Both the position numbers and the translations under genes were made by a program. A stretch of DNA of 52,254 bases. Source: Bacteroidota bacterium. GTDB taxonomy: Bacteria; Bacteroidota; Ignavibacteria; SZUA-365. The DNA lies in contig JACZJN010000091.1 in assembly GCA_014860565.1 (NCBI GenBank), forward strand, positions 1 through 52,254, read 5' to 3'. Under the pieces are notes generated by a model. The model saw only the letters and a program-made list of their open reading frames with translations. It searched no databases and was not told where the DNA came from. The first letter of the stretch is position 1. Each line of letters opens with the position of its first letter. This document shows, in pieces, positions 35,401 through 44,277 of this stretch.

Positions 35401-35940
35401 ATGAAGAAAACGGCCGGAATCTCCGGAATATTCCAGGATCCTGATCGCGTGCTCGCGGCCGCCGCGGAAATACGCCGCGCGGGCTACCAGCGCTTCGATT
35501 TCCACACCCCGTATCCGCTGCATGGTCTCGATCAGGCCATGGGCATCAAGCGCACGGTGCTGCCGTGGATCTCGCTCGGGGCCGGGGTGATCGGCGCTGC
35601 TGCCGCGCTGCATCTGCAGTGGTGGACGGGCGCGGTGGATTATCCACTGGTGATCGGCGGTAAACCCTTTTTCGCTTTCGAACCGTCCATTCCCATCACT
35701 TTCGAACTGACGGTGCTGCTGACGGCCATCGCGACGGTGGTGGGGATGTTTGCCCTCAACGGACTTCCAAAATGGTTCTCGAAATGGCAGAACGATCCGC
35801 ATTTCCTGCGCTCAATGGACGACGCCTTCGTCGTCACGGTCGACGCGGAGGATCCCCTCTATCATGCGGAAAAGACCCGCAGCCTGCTCGAATCCCTTGG
35901 TGCTGAACACGTACGAATCGTGGATTATGATGAAGAATAA
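35401..35940 (+). CDS. actD: Alternative Complex III subunit ActD (DUF3341)
   Basis: This 179-residue protein has two central helices (about 57-80 and 98-120) and a cytoplasmic alpha/beta region. Family features: GISGIFQDPDRVLAAAAEIRRAGYQRFDFHTPYPLHGLDQAMGIKRT at the N-terminus and DDAFVVTVDAEDP at the end, which match DUF3341. It is a structural subunit with no cofactor. A GGAGG lies about ten bases upstream of the ATG. The 3' end overlaps the actE start. Confidence 0.93.
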   Translation: MKKTAGISGIFQDPDRVLAAAAEIRRAGYQRFDFHTPYPLHGLDQAMGIKRTVLPWISLGAGVIGAAAALHLQWWTGAVDYPLVIGGKPFFAFEPSIPITFELTVLLTAIATVVGMFALNGLPKWFSKWQNDPHFLRSMDDAFVVTVDAEDPLYHAEKTRSLLESLGAEHVRIVDYDEE

Positions 35941-36583
35941 ACGCGCCCTCTATTTCACGCTGGCCGCGGCCGGCATCGTCGTCGTCGTGCTTTTTGTCAT
36001 GTGGGCCGGAAACGATTTCCAGGCGCTGCGTTCGACGGAACCGCCGATTCAGATACGCTACGACATGCAGTATCAGACCAAGGTCGGCGCGCAGCAGACC
36101 AGTACGTTTTTCGCGGACCGGAAGTCCATGCGCGACCACGTTCCCGGCACGGTGCCGCGTCATGGCAGCATGTATCCATACACGACATTCCAGGAAGCGG
36201 AAGCCGAGCTGACAAACCCTGTGGCGGGGAACACCTCGGTTCTTGCCCGCGGGAAAAACCGCTTCAACGCATTCTGCTCCCCCTGCCACTCAGTGACGGG
36301 ACAGGACACCACGGAGGTCGTGCGCAAGGGATTGCAGAAGCCGCCCAACCTCGCCGGTGCCAACGCGAAGAGCTATTCCGACGCACATATTTTTCACGTG
36401 ATCAGCGCGGGACAGAATATCATGCCGGGCTATGCCGACAAGCTCAAGCCCGAGGATCGCTGGGCCATCGTCAATTACGTGCGCGAGCTGCAGAAGGCGC
36501 CGCTGAAATACGCGGATGCCTCCGTTCCTTCCGCCGCCGCCGCGGATACCGCATCAACCGCCAAAGTGAACACGGGAAAATAG
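35927..36583 (+). CDS. actE: Alternative Complex III subunit ActE, monoheme cytochrome c
   Basis: This 218-residue protein has an N-terminal helix (YFTLAAAGIVVVVLFVMWA) and one heme site CSPCH in RFNAFCSPCHSVTGQD, followed by PPNLAGANAKSYSDAHIFHVISAGQNIMPGYADKL, where the Met of NIMPGY is the expected axial ligand. It has an Ala/Thr-rich tail. Two adjacent ATGs (35927 and 35930) can start it, both inside the end of actD. It passes electrons out of ACIII. Confidence 0.93.
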   Translation: MMKNKRALYFTLAAAGIVVVVLFVMWAGNDFQALRSTEPPIQIRYDMQYQTKVGAQQTSTFFADRKSMRDHVPGTVPRHGSMYPYTTFQEAEAELTNPVAGNTSVLARGKNRFNAFCSPCHSVTGQDTTEVVRKGLQKPPNLAGANAKSYSDAHIFHVISAGQNIMPGYADKLKPEDRWAIVNYVRELQKAPLKYADASVPSAAAADTASTAKVNTGK

Positions 36584-36584
36584 G

Positions 36585-37754
36585 ATGAACACCAGTACGA
36601 CATTACTTGCGGAAACCACGTTCGTCAAGCGCCTGCAGATGATCGGCGCCGCCACGGCGGTGGTCGGAATCGTGCTCAGCATCATCGGCGCGATGACGGA
36701 TATGCACCGCTTTCTGTTCGATTACCTGACCGCCTTCGTATTCTGGGGCGGCATCGGCGTGACCAGTGTGTTTTTCAGTATGCTGCAGTTTCTGACGCGT
36801 TCGGGATGGAGCACGGCGGTCCGTCGCATTCCCGAGCTCACCGGCGGCTTTACGCTGCTGCTCGCGGTGCTGCTGCTGCCGATCGTCTTCGGTGTCGGCG
36901 ACCTCTACCATCACTGGGTACATCCCGAGCCCGGCGACGTTGTGCTGGCGGGAAAGCAGGCTTGGCTCAACGTGCCGTTCTTCATCACGCGCCTTTTCGT
37001 GTACGTGGGCATCTGGGTGCTGATGTATTTCGTCATCGTCGGAAATTCATTTCGGCAGGACAAGCGCAATGACATCGTGCCCACGCGCCGCAACTGGATG
37101 CTCAGCGCCCCGCTCACGATTTTCTATGGTGTGACGATCACTTTCGCAGCATTCGATCTGCTGATGTCGCTGTATCCGCACTGGTTCAGCACCATCTTCG
37201 GCGTGTACTACTTCTCTGCCTCGCTCGTCGGGACGTTGGCCGTGATCACGATCATCGCGGTATTTCTCGTAAAAGCGGGTCTGCTTACGGATTGGCTGAC
37301 ATCCGACCGTATGCACGACCTCGGCAAGCTGCTGTTCGCCTTCAACGTTTTCTGGGCCTACATCGCTTTCTCGCAGTACATCCTGATCTGGTACGCGGAT
37401 CTTCCGGAGGAGACGATCTTTTTCGCCCATCGTTTCGCGCATGGGTGGGGAGTCGTGTCGCTGCTGCTTCTGGTGATTCACTTCATCGTGCCCCTGATGC
37501 TGCTGCTGTCCGAGGATGCCAAGCGCAATCTCAACACGCTGCTCACCGGTGCGTTCATTCTCCTCTTCGCGCATCTGCTGGACATGTTCTGGCTGGTCAT
37601 GCCGAACTACAGTCACGACACGGTCACCATCGGATGGATGGAATTCGCTCCCGTGATCGCACTCGGCGGCATCTTCATGCTCATGACCGCGGTGCAATTC
37701 CGTCGGCACCATGCCATCCCGATCAACGATCCCTTCCTCCCCGAAGCGCAGTAA
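36585..37754 (+). CDS. actF: Alternative Complex III subunit ActF, membrane protein
   Basis: This 389-residue protein has about ten helices and is related to ActC without a proven quinol site. Visible features: FLFDYLTAFVFWGGIGVTSVFFSMLQFLTRSGWSTAVRRIPE, RNWMLSAPLTIFYGVTITFAAFDLLMSLYPHWFSTIFGVYYF, WAYIAFSQYILIWYADLPEET and a C-terminal QFRRHHAIPINDPFLPEA. It starts one base after the actE stop and closes the respiratory cluster; a dispersed inverted repeat follows. Confidence 0.94.
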   Translation: MNTSTTLLAETTFVKRLQMIGAATAVVGIVLSIIGAMTDMHRFLFDYLTAFVFWGGIGVTSVFFSMLQFLTRSGWSTAVRRIPELTGGFTLLLAVLLLPIVFGVGDLYHHWVHPEPGDVVLAGKQAWLNVPFFITRLFVYVGIWVLMYFVIVGNSFRQDKRNDIVPTRRNWMLSAPLTIFYGVTITFAAFDLLMSLYPHWFSTIFGVYYFSASLVGTLAVITIIAVFLVKAGLLTDWLTSDRMHDLGKLLFAFNVFWAYIAFSQYILIWYADLPEETIFFAHRFAHGWGVVSLLLLVIHFIVPLMLLLSEDAKRNLNTLLTGAFILLFAHLLDMFWLVMPNYSHDTVTIGWMEFAPVIALGGIFMLMTAVQFRRHHAIPINDPFLPEAQ

Positions 37755-37763
37755 GAAGCTTTC

Positions 37764-37881
37764 GGACACAAAGACACGAAGAAAGGCACGAAGCTTATTT
37801 TTGATGTCGCTCCCGATTGGAGGGGGGTGCGATGTCGAAAATAGCCTTCGTGTTTTTCTTTGTATCCTGGTGTTTTTGTGG
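37764..37881. repeat. Dispersed inverted repeat, ACACGAAG type (after actF)
   Basis: The left arm, rich in ACAAAGACACGAAGAAAGGCA followed by CGAAGC (37768-37796), and the right arm, CTTCGTGTTTTTCTTTGT with a trailing GGTGTTTTTGTGG (about 37845-37881), are largely complementary, and about 50 bases lie between them. The element fills most of the 197-bp gap between actF and the AbgT-type gene. No gene is seen. The same purine-rich idiom recurs at 39491 (with a counterpart near 39590), and a related CAGAGG form at 42405 and 44856. Confidence 0.6.
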
Positions 37882-37951
37882 TTTATGAACTATTCGGGCG
37901 GGGGAGGGGTTAGGTAGGATCACGCAATCGCAACGCATTGAAAGGATCGGC

Positions 37952-39478
37952 ATGGCTCGGAAACACACCGGGACCCGGATGATAGAACGGTTTTTATCAC
38001 TCGTGGAGAAGGTCGGCAACGCGCTGCCGCATCCGGCGACGCTGTTCGCGGGTTTCGCCGTGCTGGTCATCCTGCTGTCGTGGGTGTTCGCCCAGTTCGA
38101 TCTCGCGGTGACGCATCCGGGAACGGGGGAGACGGTCCGTCCGGTGAACCTGCTGTCGATCGACGGGCTGCATCGCATTCTCATGACCATGGTCACGAAC
38201 TTCACCAGCTTCGCCCCGCTCGGCACGGTGTTTGTTTCCATGCTGGGTATCGGCATCGCCGAAAGCAGCGGACTGATCGGCACGGCTCTGCGCCGCCTCG
38301 TCCTGGCAGCGCCGCGGCGGCTGCTCACGTTCGTCATCGTTCTTTCCGGTATTCTCAGCAACACGGCCAGCGAGGTGGGGTATGTTCTTCTCGTCCCGCT
38401 CGGCGGGGTGATATTCCAGGCCGTCGGCCGCCATCCCATCGCGGGCATGGCCGCCGCCTTTGCCGGCGTGTCCGGCGGCTACTCCGCCAACCTGCTCCTG
38501 GGCACCATCGATCCACTCCTGGCCGGACTCTCGCAGGAGGCCGCGCATATCATCGCGCCGGGGTACGAGGTCAGCGCCGCCGCGAATTACTATTTCCTTT
38601 TCGTCTCGACCTTCGTCATCGCCGTTGCCGGCACCTGGGTGACGGAGAAGATCGTCGCGCCCCGGTTGGGCGATTACACCGGCGACGTCGAGGCGGAAGA
38701 ACTGCGTCCGCTTTCCGGCGACGAGAAGCGCGGCCTCCGTTTCGCCCTCTGGGCCGGCCTGGCTTCTGCAGCCGTCATCGCCGCGGGCCTGGTCCCGGAA
38801 CACGGGTTTCTCCGCAGCACGGACGGCGGCGTGCTCAACTCGCCGTTCCTCAAGGGTATCGTGGCGTTCATCTTCCTCGGCGCCGTGGTGCTCGCCGTCG
38901 CCTACGGCATCGGGGCGCGCACCATCCGCAGTGACGGCGACGTGGTCAAGGGCATGGGCAAGTCCATCGAGACGCTCGGGATCTACACGGTGCTGGTGTT
39001 CTTCGCCGCGCAGTTCGTGGCGTATTTCAACTGGACGAATCTCGGGCTGATCTTCGCCATCGAGGGCGCGGACCTGCTGCGCAGCTCGGGACTCGGTCCG
39101 ATACCGCTCATGATCGCTTTTGTCCTGGTGACCGCCCTCATCAACCTGGTGATGGGCAGCGCATCGGCGAAGTGGGCCATCATGGCGCCGGTGTTCATCC
39201 CGATGTTCATGCTGCTCGGGTATTCCCCCGAACTCGTCCAGGCCAGCTATCGCGTTGGCGACAGCGTGACCAACATCATCTCCCCCATGATGTCGTACTT
39301 CGCGTTGATCGTCGCCTTCGTCGCCAAATACGATCCCAGGGCAGGCATCGGCACGGTCATCGCCACCATGCTCCCGTATTCCGTGGTGTTCGGCATCCTC
39401 TGGACCATCATGCTCGTCGCCTGGTTCCTGCTCGGCCTCCCCGTCGGACCCGGCGCAGGCCTCTACTACGAGGGCTGA
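37952..39478 (+). CDS. AbgT family transporter
   Basis: This 508-residue protein has about a dozen predicted membrane segments. Family features are an N-terminal [75 protein letters not shown] with its re-entrant loop character, and the second repeat [46 protein letters not shown]. AbgT proteins were first linked to p-aminobenzoyl-glutamate uptake, and several export sulfonamides. The substrate here is unknown. It is monocistronic; a strong bidirectional terminator lies 55 bases downstream. Confidence 0.92.
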   Translation: MARKHTGTRMIERFLSLVEKVGNALPHPATLFAGFAVLVILLSWVFAQFDLAVTHPGTGETVRPVNLLSIDGLHRILMTMVTNFTSFAPLGTVFVSMLGIGIAESSGLIGTALRRLVLAAPRRLLTFVIVLSGILSNTASEVGYVLLVPLGGVIFQAVGRHPIAGMAAAFAGVSGGYSANLLLGTIDPLLAGLSQEAAHIIAPGYEVSAAANYYFLFVSTFVIAVAGTWVTEKIVAPRLGDYTGDVEAEELRPLSGDEKRGLRFALWAGLASAAVIAAGLVPEHGFLRSTDGGVLNSPFLKGIVAFIFLGAVVLAVAYGIGARTIRSDGDVVKGMGKSIETLGIYTVLVFFAAQFVAYFNWTNLGLIFAIEGADLLRSSGLGPIPLMIAFVLVTALINLVMGSASAKWAIMAPVFIPMFMLLGYSPELVQASYRVGDSVTNIISPMMSYFALIVAFVAKYDPRAGIGTVIATMLPYSVVFGILWTIMLVAWFLLGLPVGPGAGLYYEG

Positions 39479-39533
39479 AGGAAAGCCGCCAAGACCCGGA
39501 ACACGAAGAAATACACGAAGGACTTATAGGAAA

Positions 39534-39575
39534 AGAGAAACGCCCTGCAAAAATGCCGGGCGTTTCTCTTTATTA
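39534..39575. terminator. Bidirectional intrinsic terminator with dispersed repeat around it
   Basis: A perfect 12-bp stem AGAGAAACGCCC (39534-39545) pairs with GGGCGTTTCTCT (39558-39569) over a 12-base loop, followed by TTATT and preceded by AAA. It lies between the converging AbgT and M1 peptidase genes. On either side are arms of the ACACGAAG-type element: ACACGAAGAAATACACGAAG (39501-39520), and TTTCTTTGTGGCTTTGCG with CCTCCGTGG (about 39591-39618). Confidence 0.85.
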
Positions 39576-39625
39576 CACTATCCTCGTGCTGTTTCTTTGT
39601 GGCTTTGCGCCTCCGTGGTTTTTTA

Positions 39626-42331
39626 CTACTCCACGATGACCATCAGGCGCGAGGCGCTCTGCATGCCCTGAGTGAGAGTGAGCGAATAGACGCCGGCGGG
39701 GAGGCCGTTGCTGTCGAAACGGACACTGTGCGTGCCGGCAGGGTAGTAGCCGGCTGCGACTTCTCGCACGAGGCGTCCGAGCATGTCGTACACGCGGAGG
39801 GCGACAGGCGCACTGTTCCGGGATGCGACACTGAATCGGAGGGTGCCGGGTTCTCCGCTCCGCAGCGGATTCGGATACCCTGATGCGAGAGCCAGGCCGC
39901 TTGCCGCGGCGGAGAGTTCATCCACATCATTGACGGCAACACAGGGCAGTTCCTTCAGAAGAGTCGCCATGTTGAGCTTGAGTATATCGCGGTCGATGCG
40001 GTAGGGACGCAATCCGATATACATCATGTGGCCGCTTTCGCCTTCCTCGAACATCGCGGGTTTCGCCCAGATGCCGAGTCCGCGCGGCTGCGCGAAGGAC
40101 TGCGTTTCGGTGAACAGCAGTTGATTCTCGGGACGCAGGAGTGTCGTGCTGATCGTGTTCACCAGATTCTGGTCGCCGGTAAACGTCATGTCGAGAAGCG
40201 ACGCCATGTTGGCCTTGCAGTCCTGCGCAGAAGTGTAGTTCCCTGCCCAGGTGATGCCGAGGAACTGGCGAAAATCTTCGTTGATAAAGGAAGTGCCCAT
40301 GCGCGTAACGAGCAGGACGTTGCCGCCTGCCTTCAGGTATTCCATCATCGAAGTGTTACTCCACACGCTCTCGTCGCCGTTGTATGCGTTGCCGAGCCAC
40401 ACGATGGTGCAGTACTGTCCGAGCACGCTCGCTGGTATCGCACCGTTGCCGATGGGATCCGGCACACCGGCGGGATAATTGCCCGTGCCCTGCGGGAAGA
40501 TGTCCCACAGCGTGTAGGGCAGTCCGCCGCTGAAGACACTGTCGGCGAATGCAGCTTCAAGATCCGCGGTGTACGCTGCTTCCCCCCAGTCCACGCCATT
40601 GACGACAAGAATGCCCTTGTCGAACGTGGGGTTCTTCACCTTCTCCGACACGCGCTTGAGAATCCAGTTGTCGGGATCGATCTGCACGGATTGTGGTTTG
40701 GATGCAAAGCTGTACGTCCACTGCTGCGCTGCCTGATCGTTCCACACCGTAAGGGTGGTGTCGCCACCGTCGGCAAAGCGGATGAAAACAGGAACAGGCA
40801 TGGTGAAGAGTTGACGCGTTCCCTGGTATAGCTGCTCGAGATTCAAGGTGAAATCATAGCCGCTGCCGTTATCCGCGGCGTCCCAGTCCACCTGGTAGGT
40901 CGGAAAATATTCGCCATAAATCCATTCCTGGAAGAACCAGTCCAGGCTCGCGCCGTATTCGGCTTCCATGAATCCCTGGAATTCCTCGGTGGTGACGCTG
41001 CGGTAGGTGGAGAGGTCCTCGCCGCCGAGATATTTGCGTACGGCCGGGAAGAACTTGTCGTCTCCCATGACGCCGCGCAGCATATGCACGACCCAGGATC
41101 CCTTGTTGTAGCTCAGTGAACCGCTGAAAATCAGGTTGGGATTATTCTCGGGGTCGTGGACAAAGATGGTGCCCGGACCGAAATACATCGTCGTCGCCAT
41201 CGTCGCCTTGAGCGCTTCGAGGCCGCCCTGCGATTCATAGAACAGCGCTTCGCCGTATGTCGCCCAGCCTTCGTTGAGCCATATGTGCTCGAAGGTCGCG
41301 CACGTGACCTTGTCTCCGAACCACTGATGCATCAATTCATGCACCACGACGCCGGTGCCGTAGAAACCCATCGACGTGACGGTCTGATGTTCCATCGCGC
41401 CGCCCCACTCGTACTCGGCCATGCCGTACTTCTCCTTGATGAAAGGGTACGGAATGAAAAGATCGGAGTAGACGCGCAATCCTTCAAGCGCGTCCATTTC
41501 ATTCGGTGTCATGTTGGCCGCGGACATGCCGTACCACCAGCTTCCGAACGGCATGTCATATCCGCCGTAGGAGAAGGTGCGTTCGCGGAAATTGTACTCA
41601 GCCGCTGCGACCATCACCAGGTAGGTGACGATCGGGTAGCGCGTCTTCCAGGTCACGGTATGCGTGCCGTCGCCGTTGTCCACGTCGCTTTCCTTGAGAC
41701 CGTTGCCGACCGGGAATACGTTTTCTACGGTCGTGTAGACCATGTCGACCGAATCGGCCTTGTCCGCCGGATCGTCCTTGCAAGGCCACCAGTTGCGCGC
41801 GTCATAGGGCTCGGCCTGCGATGCGATGCTGAGGATCTGTTTGCCGAGTTCCACGTTGTTGACGCTGGTCACGTCAATGGCGCTGCCGGAGTAGGGGAAG
41901 GAATAGTAGGTCGTGACGTCGAGCATGTCCCCCTTCTGCAGGGAAAACGGAAGCGTGACCGCGAGCACATCGCCGCTGCGATTGAGTGCGGACGCGTCGA
42001 TCTTGCTGCCACGCACCACCACGCTGTCGAGTCGTGCGGTGGTTCCCAGATTGTATTCGAGCATGTTGAGTCCGTCGACAAGACTCGTGAGTCCCATCAC
42101 CACATTGCCGCCAAAGCGCGCGACGGGATCGTACGGGAGGTTCACATCGAGGCGATAATAATGCACGTCGTACTGTTCGGCGGCGGCGGAAACATGTTCC
42201 GCCCGTTTTGCCAGCATGGAGTATCGGCGCAGCTCTATTTCGTGTATGGACTGATGTTCGGCGTCCTGTGCCCACGCGGACACCGCAGGCAGGAGCATCG
42301 CGAGAACGATAACGGTTCGGAACAGCTTCAT
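39626..42331 (-). CDS. Secreted M1-family aminopeptidase with extra GATase-like domain and T9SS tail
   Basis: This 901-residue protein has a signal peptide ending AWAQ (about 17) and an M1 domain with WGGAMEHQTVTSMG (GAMEN-like) and the gluzincin site H331-E332-LM-H335 with E354 in LNEGWATYGEAL. The beta-domain is followed at about 585-800 by a class I glutamine-amidotransferase-like region (ILVVNGVDW, CTIVWLGNAYNGDE, MMEYLKAGGNVLLVTRMG) that lacks an obvious catalytic triad. A T9SS sorting domain ends it (SGYPNPLRSGEPG, MLGRLVREV, LMVIVE). The start at 42331 has GGAG seven bases upstream; a longer frame up to 42424 reads as noise. Probably a secreted or surface protease in peptide uptake. 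Confidence 0.9.
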   Translation of the reverse strand: MKLFRTVIVLAMLLPAVSAWAQDAEHQSIHEIELRRYSMLAKRAEHVSAAAEQYDVHYYRLDVNLPYDPVARFGGNVVMGLTSLVDGLNMLEYNLGTTARLDSVVVRGSKIDASALNRSGDVLAVTLPFSLQKGDMLDVTTYYSFPYSGSAIDVTSVNNVELGKQILSIASQAEPYDARNWWPCKDDPADKADSVDMVYTTVENVFPVGNGLKESDVDNGDGTHTVTWKTRYPIVTYLVMVAAAEYNFRERTFSYGGYDMPFGSWWYGMSAANMTPNEMDALEGLRVYSDLFIPYPFIKEKYGMAEYEWGGAMEHQTVTSMGFYGTGVVVHELMHQWFGDKVTCATFEHIWLNEGWATYGEALFYESQGGLEALKATMATTMYFGPGTIFVHDPENNPNLIFSGSLSYNKGSWVVHMLRGVMGDDKFFPAVRKYLGGEDLSTYRSVTTEEFQGFMEAEYGASLDWFFQEWIYGEYFPTYQVDWDAADNGSGYDFTLNLEQLYQGTRQLFTMPVPVFIRFADGGDTTLTVWNDQAAQQWTYSFASKPQSVQIDPDNWILKRVSEKVKNPTFDKGILVVNGVDWGEAAYTADLEAAFADSVFSGGLPYTLWDIFPQGTGNYPAGVPDPIGNGAIPASVLGQYCTIVWLGNAYNGDESVWSNTSMMEYLKAGGNVLLVTRMGTSFINEDFRQFLGITWAGNYTSAQDCKANMASLLDMTFTGDQNLVNTISTTLLRPENQLLFTETQSFAQPRGLGIWAKPAMFEEGESGHMMYIGLRPYRIDRDILKLNMATLLKELPCVAVNDVDELSAAASGLALASGYPNPLRSGEPGTLRFSVASRNSAPVALRVYDMLGRLVREVAAGYYPAGTHSVRFDSNGLPAGVYSLTLTQGMQSASRLMVIVE

Positions 42332-42404
42332 GGTAATCTCCGATGAGGGCGAAAGTATATCCATGCAATCTATTGTGATGTTTGATGCCGAACAATGGGA
42401 AAAG

Positions 42405-42510
42405 GCGCAGAGGCACAGAGGCACAGAGGGAACGGAGTCCGGCAGAGGAGGATGAGCCTTCAGGCTCGTCCGCGTGCGAACAGAATGGAGGATGGGCCTT
42501 CAGGCTCGTC
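42405..42510. repeat. Repeats in the divergent promoter region (CAGAGG motif and paired 24-mers)
   Basis: The 293-bp gap between the M1 gene and the porin gene holds tandem GGCGCAGAGGCACAGAGG (42406-42432), then two copies of GGATGRGCCTTCAGGCTCGTC, each preceded by GGA (42447-42470 and 42487-42510), exactly 40 bases apart. Each copy contains a GAGCCT-tc-AGGCTC type hairpin. No gene fits. Downstream of them the DNA becomes AT-rich (42540-42600), a likely site for the porin promoter. Confidence 0.6.
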
Positions 42511-42624
42511 AGTACTGTCGAGGAAGGAAAATATTCGGGCAAAGGGGTTGTGTATTTTTATGGGGCGCCCTATCTTTATTTATACCAAATCTAATTAACT
42601 GAAGTTTGGTTTACGGAGCATCTC

Positions 42625-43734
42625 ATGACACGATCCATTCTCATTTTTTCAGTCTTTCTCTTCGCGGCCGTTTTCGCAGTGGGAACTGCATACGGACAGG
42701 ACTCGGGCACCAATATCGGCGGGTACGGCGAAATTCATTACAACGAACCGGAAGGCAGCGGCAAGGGCGTGCTGGATTTCCACCGTTTCGTACTCTACGT
42801 CAATCATCAGTTCGATGACTGGGTGAGCTTCACTTCGGAACTCGAGGTCGAACACACCTTCGTCGGCCCTGAAGAAAATTCCGGTGAACTTTCACTCGAA
42901 CAGGCGTTTATCGAATTGCGTCCTTCCGACGCCATAGGTGTTCGCGCCGGCATCCTCCTGGTGCCTGTGTCGCTGATCAACGCGTATCACGAACCTCCGA
43001 CCTTCCACGGCGTCGAGCGTCCGAATTATCATCGCAACCTGATTCCGACGACCTGGCGCGAAGCGGGTGTGGGGATATTCGGTTCTCCCGTTCATGATCT
43101 CAACTATCAGGTCTACGTGATGAGCAGTCTTACGGCGGAAGGTCTTTCCGGTTCGAGCGGACTTCGCGGTGCCCGCCAGAAGGGGATTCTGTCCTCCACT
43201 GCGGACATTGCGGTGACAGGACGCATAGAGTATCTGCCGCTCCTCGGACTTTCCGTCGGCGGGTCGTTTTTCACAGGTGCGACGACCGGGGGAAACGCCT
43301 CCCTCGGCGACGGTACCGTGACCCTTCTGTCCGGCGACGTGCGATACGGTATCGGCAACCTGGCCCTGCGCGGCGAGGCGGCGATGATCAGCATCGCCGA
43401 TGCGGATAAACTCAACGCGGCGTTCGACAAGGGTGTCGCCGACAATCTCAACGGCTGGTACATCGAAGCCGCGTACAATATCCTCCCGCACCTGACGGCG
43501 GAGACCGAACAGCAGATGTACCTCTTCGGCCGCTACGAAAGGTATAACACGCAGGCGAAGGTGACCGGATTCACCGCGAACGATGCCTACGACCGCACGG
43601 AAATAACCGCGGGCATCACTTACAAACCCGTACCGGATGTCGCCTTCAAAATCGACTACCAGCTGTTCGACGATGCGCGCGACGCGGATGCGAAGGGCCA
43701 GTTCAACGCCGGCGTCGGGTATGCGTTTTTCTAA
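42625..43734 (+). CDS. Outer-membrane beta-barrel porin
   Basis: This 369-residue protein has a signal peptide ending TAYGQ (about 25) and alternating beta-strand sequence to a C-terminal Phe (FNAGVGYAFF), the usual last strand of outer-membrane barrels. The opening strands IGGYGEIHYN and DFHRFVLYVNHQFDDWVSFTSELEVEH, then FIELRPSDAIGVRAGILLVPVSLINAYHEPPTFHGVERP, resemble phosphate-selective porin O/P-like or DcaP-like barrels. The ATG follows GGAGCATCTC. Its end overlaps the next gene by 14 bases, tying it to the FMN-binding protein. The solute is unknown. Confidence 0.85.
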   Translation: MTRSILIFSVFLFAAVFAVGTAYGQDSGTNIGGYGEIHYNEPEGSGKGVLDFHRFVLYVNHQFDDWVSFTSELEVEHTFVGPEENSGELSLEQAFIELRPSDAIGVRAGILLVPVSLINAYHEPPTFHGVERPNYHRNLIPTTWREAGVGIFGSPVHDLNYQVYVMSSLTAEGLSGSSGLRGARQKGILSSTADIAVTGRIEYLPLLGLSVGGSFFTGATTGGNASLGDGTVTLLSGDVRYGIGNLALRGEAAMISIADADKLNAAFDKGVADNLNGWYIEAAYNILPHLTAETEQQMYLFGRYERYNTQAKVTGFTANDAYDRTEITAGITYKPVPDVAFKIDYQLFDDARDADAKGQFNAGVGYAFF

Positions 43735-44266
43735 AAACATCGCAGCAATTTTTCTTCTGTGTGCCGGGACCGTCTTCGGGCAGTCCCGGCAGCAGCTTGA
43801 AGACCTTGCCGTCAGTCTGTACGGACCGGGCAGTGCGATTCGAGAGATCGAACTCTCACTCTCTGCCTCGGATCTCGGGAAGCTGAACGAATCCAACGGC
43901 GCGATGCATCCCTGGGAGAAAGTGCGGGTCTATCCCATCACGAAAGCGGGGAAGTCCCTGGGCGCGATACTGGTGGATAATGTGAAGGGGAAGGCGCGTC
44001 CCATCACCTATGCCGCGGCCTTCGACGGGAAAGGCGACATCCTCGCACTTGAGATCCTTGCCTATCGCGAGTCGCATGGCGGAGAAGTTCAGTCCGAGGC
44101 GTTCCGGAAGCAGTTCGAGGGCAAGAGGCATGGTGATGCCATCGCGGTGGGACGCGACATCCGCAACATCAGCGGCGCCACCATCAGCAGCCGGTCAGTC
44201 ACCAAAGGCGCGCATGCGCTCGCAACGCTTCACCATTATCTGCAGGCACAAGGAAAGCTCGAATAA
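43721..44266 (+). CDS. FMN-binding domain protein (ApbE-type flavinylation site)
   Basis: This 181-residue exported protein has a signal peptide ending TVFGQ (about 21). The FMN_bind domain ends in the flavinylation motif DIRNISGATISSRSV, where T154 in SGAT is the residue that ApbE transferases link to FMN in RnfG/NqrC-type proteins. The middle has ILALEILAYRESHGGEV, also family-typical. It would be a periplasmic covalent flavin carrier. The ATG at 43721 lies inside the porin 3' end, and a four-helix membrane protein gene follows after 11 bases. No apbE is seen in the window. Confidence 0.88.
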   Translation: MRFSKNIAAIFLLCAGTVFGQSRQQLEDLAVSLYGPGSAIREIELSLSASDLGKLNESNGAMHPWEKVRVYPITKAGKSLGAILVDNVKGKARPITYAAAFDGKGDILALEILAYRESHGGEVQSEAFRKQFEGKRHGDAIAVGRDIRNISGATISSRSVTKGAHALATLHHYLQAQGKLE

Positions 44267-44277
44267 TCAGGAATGGA

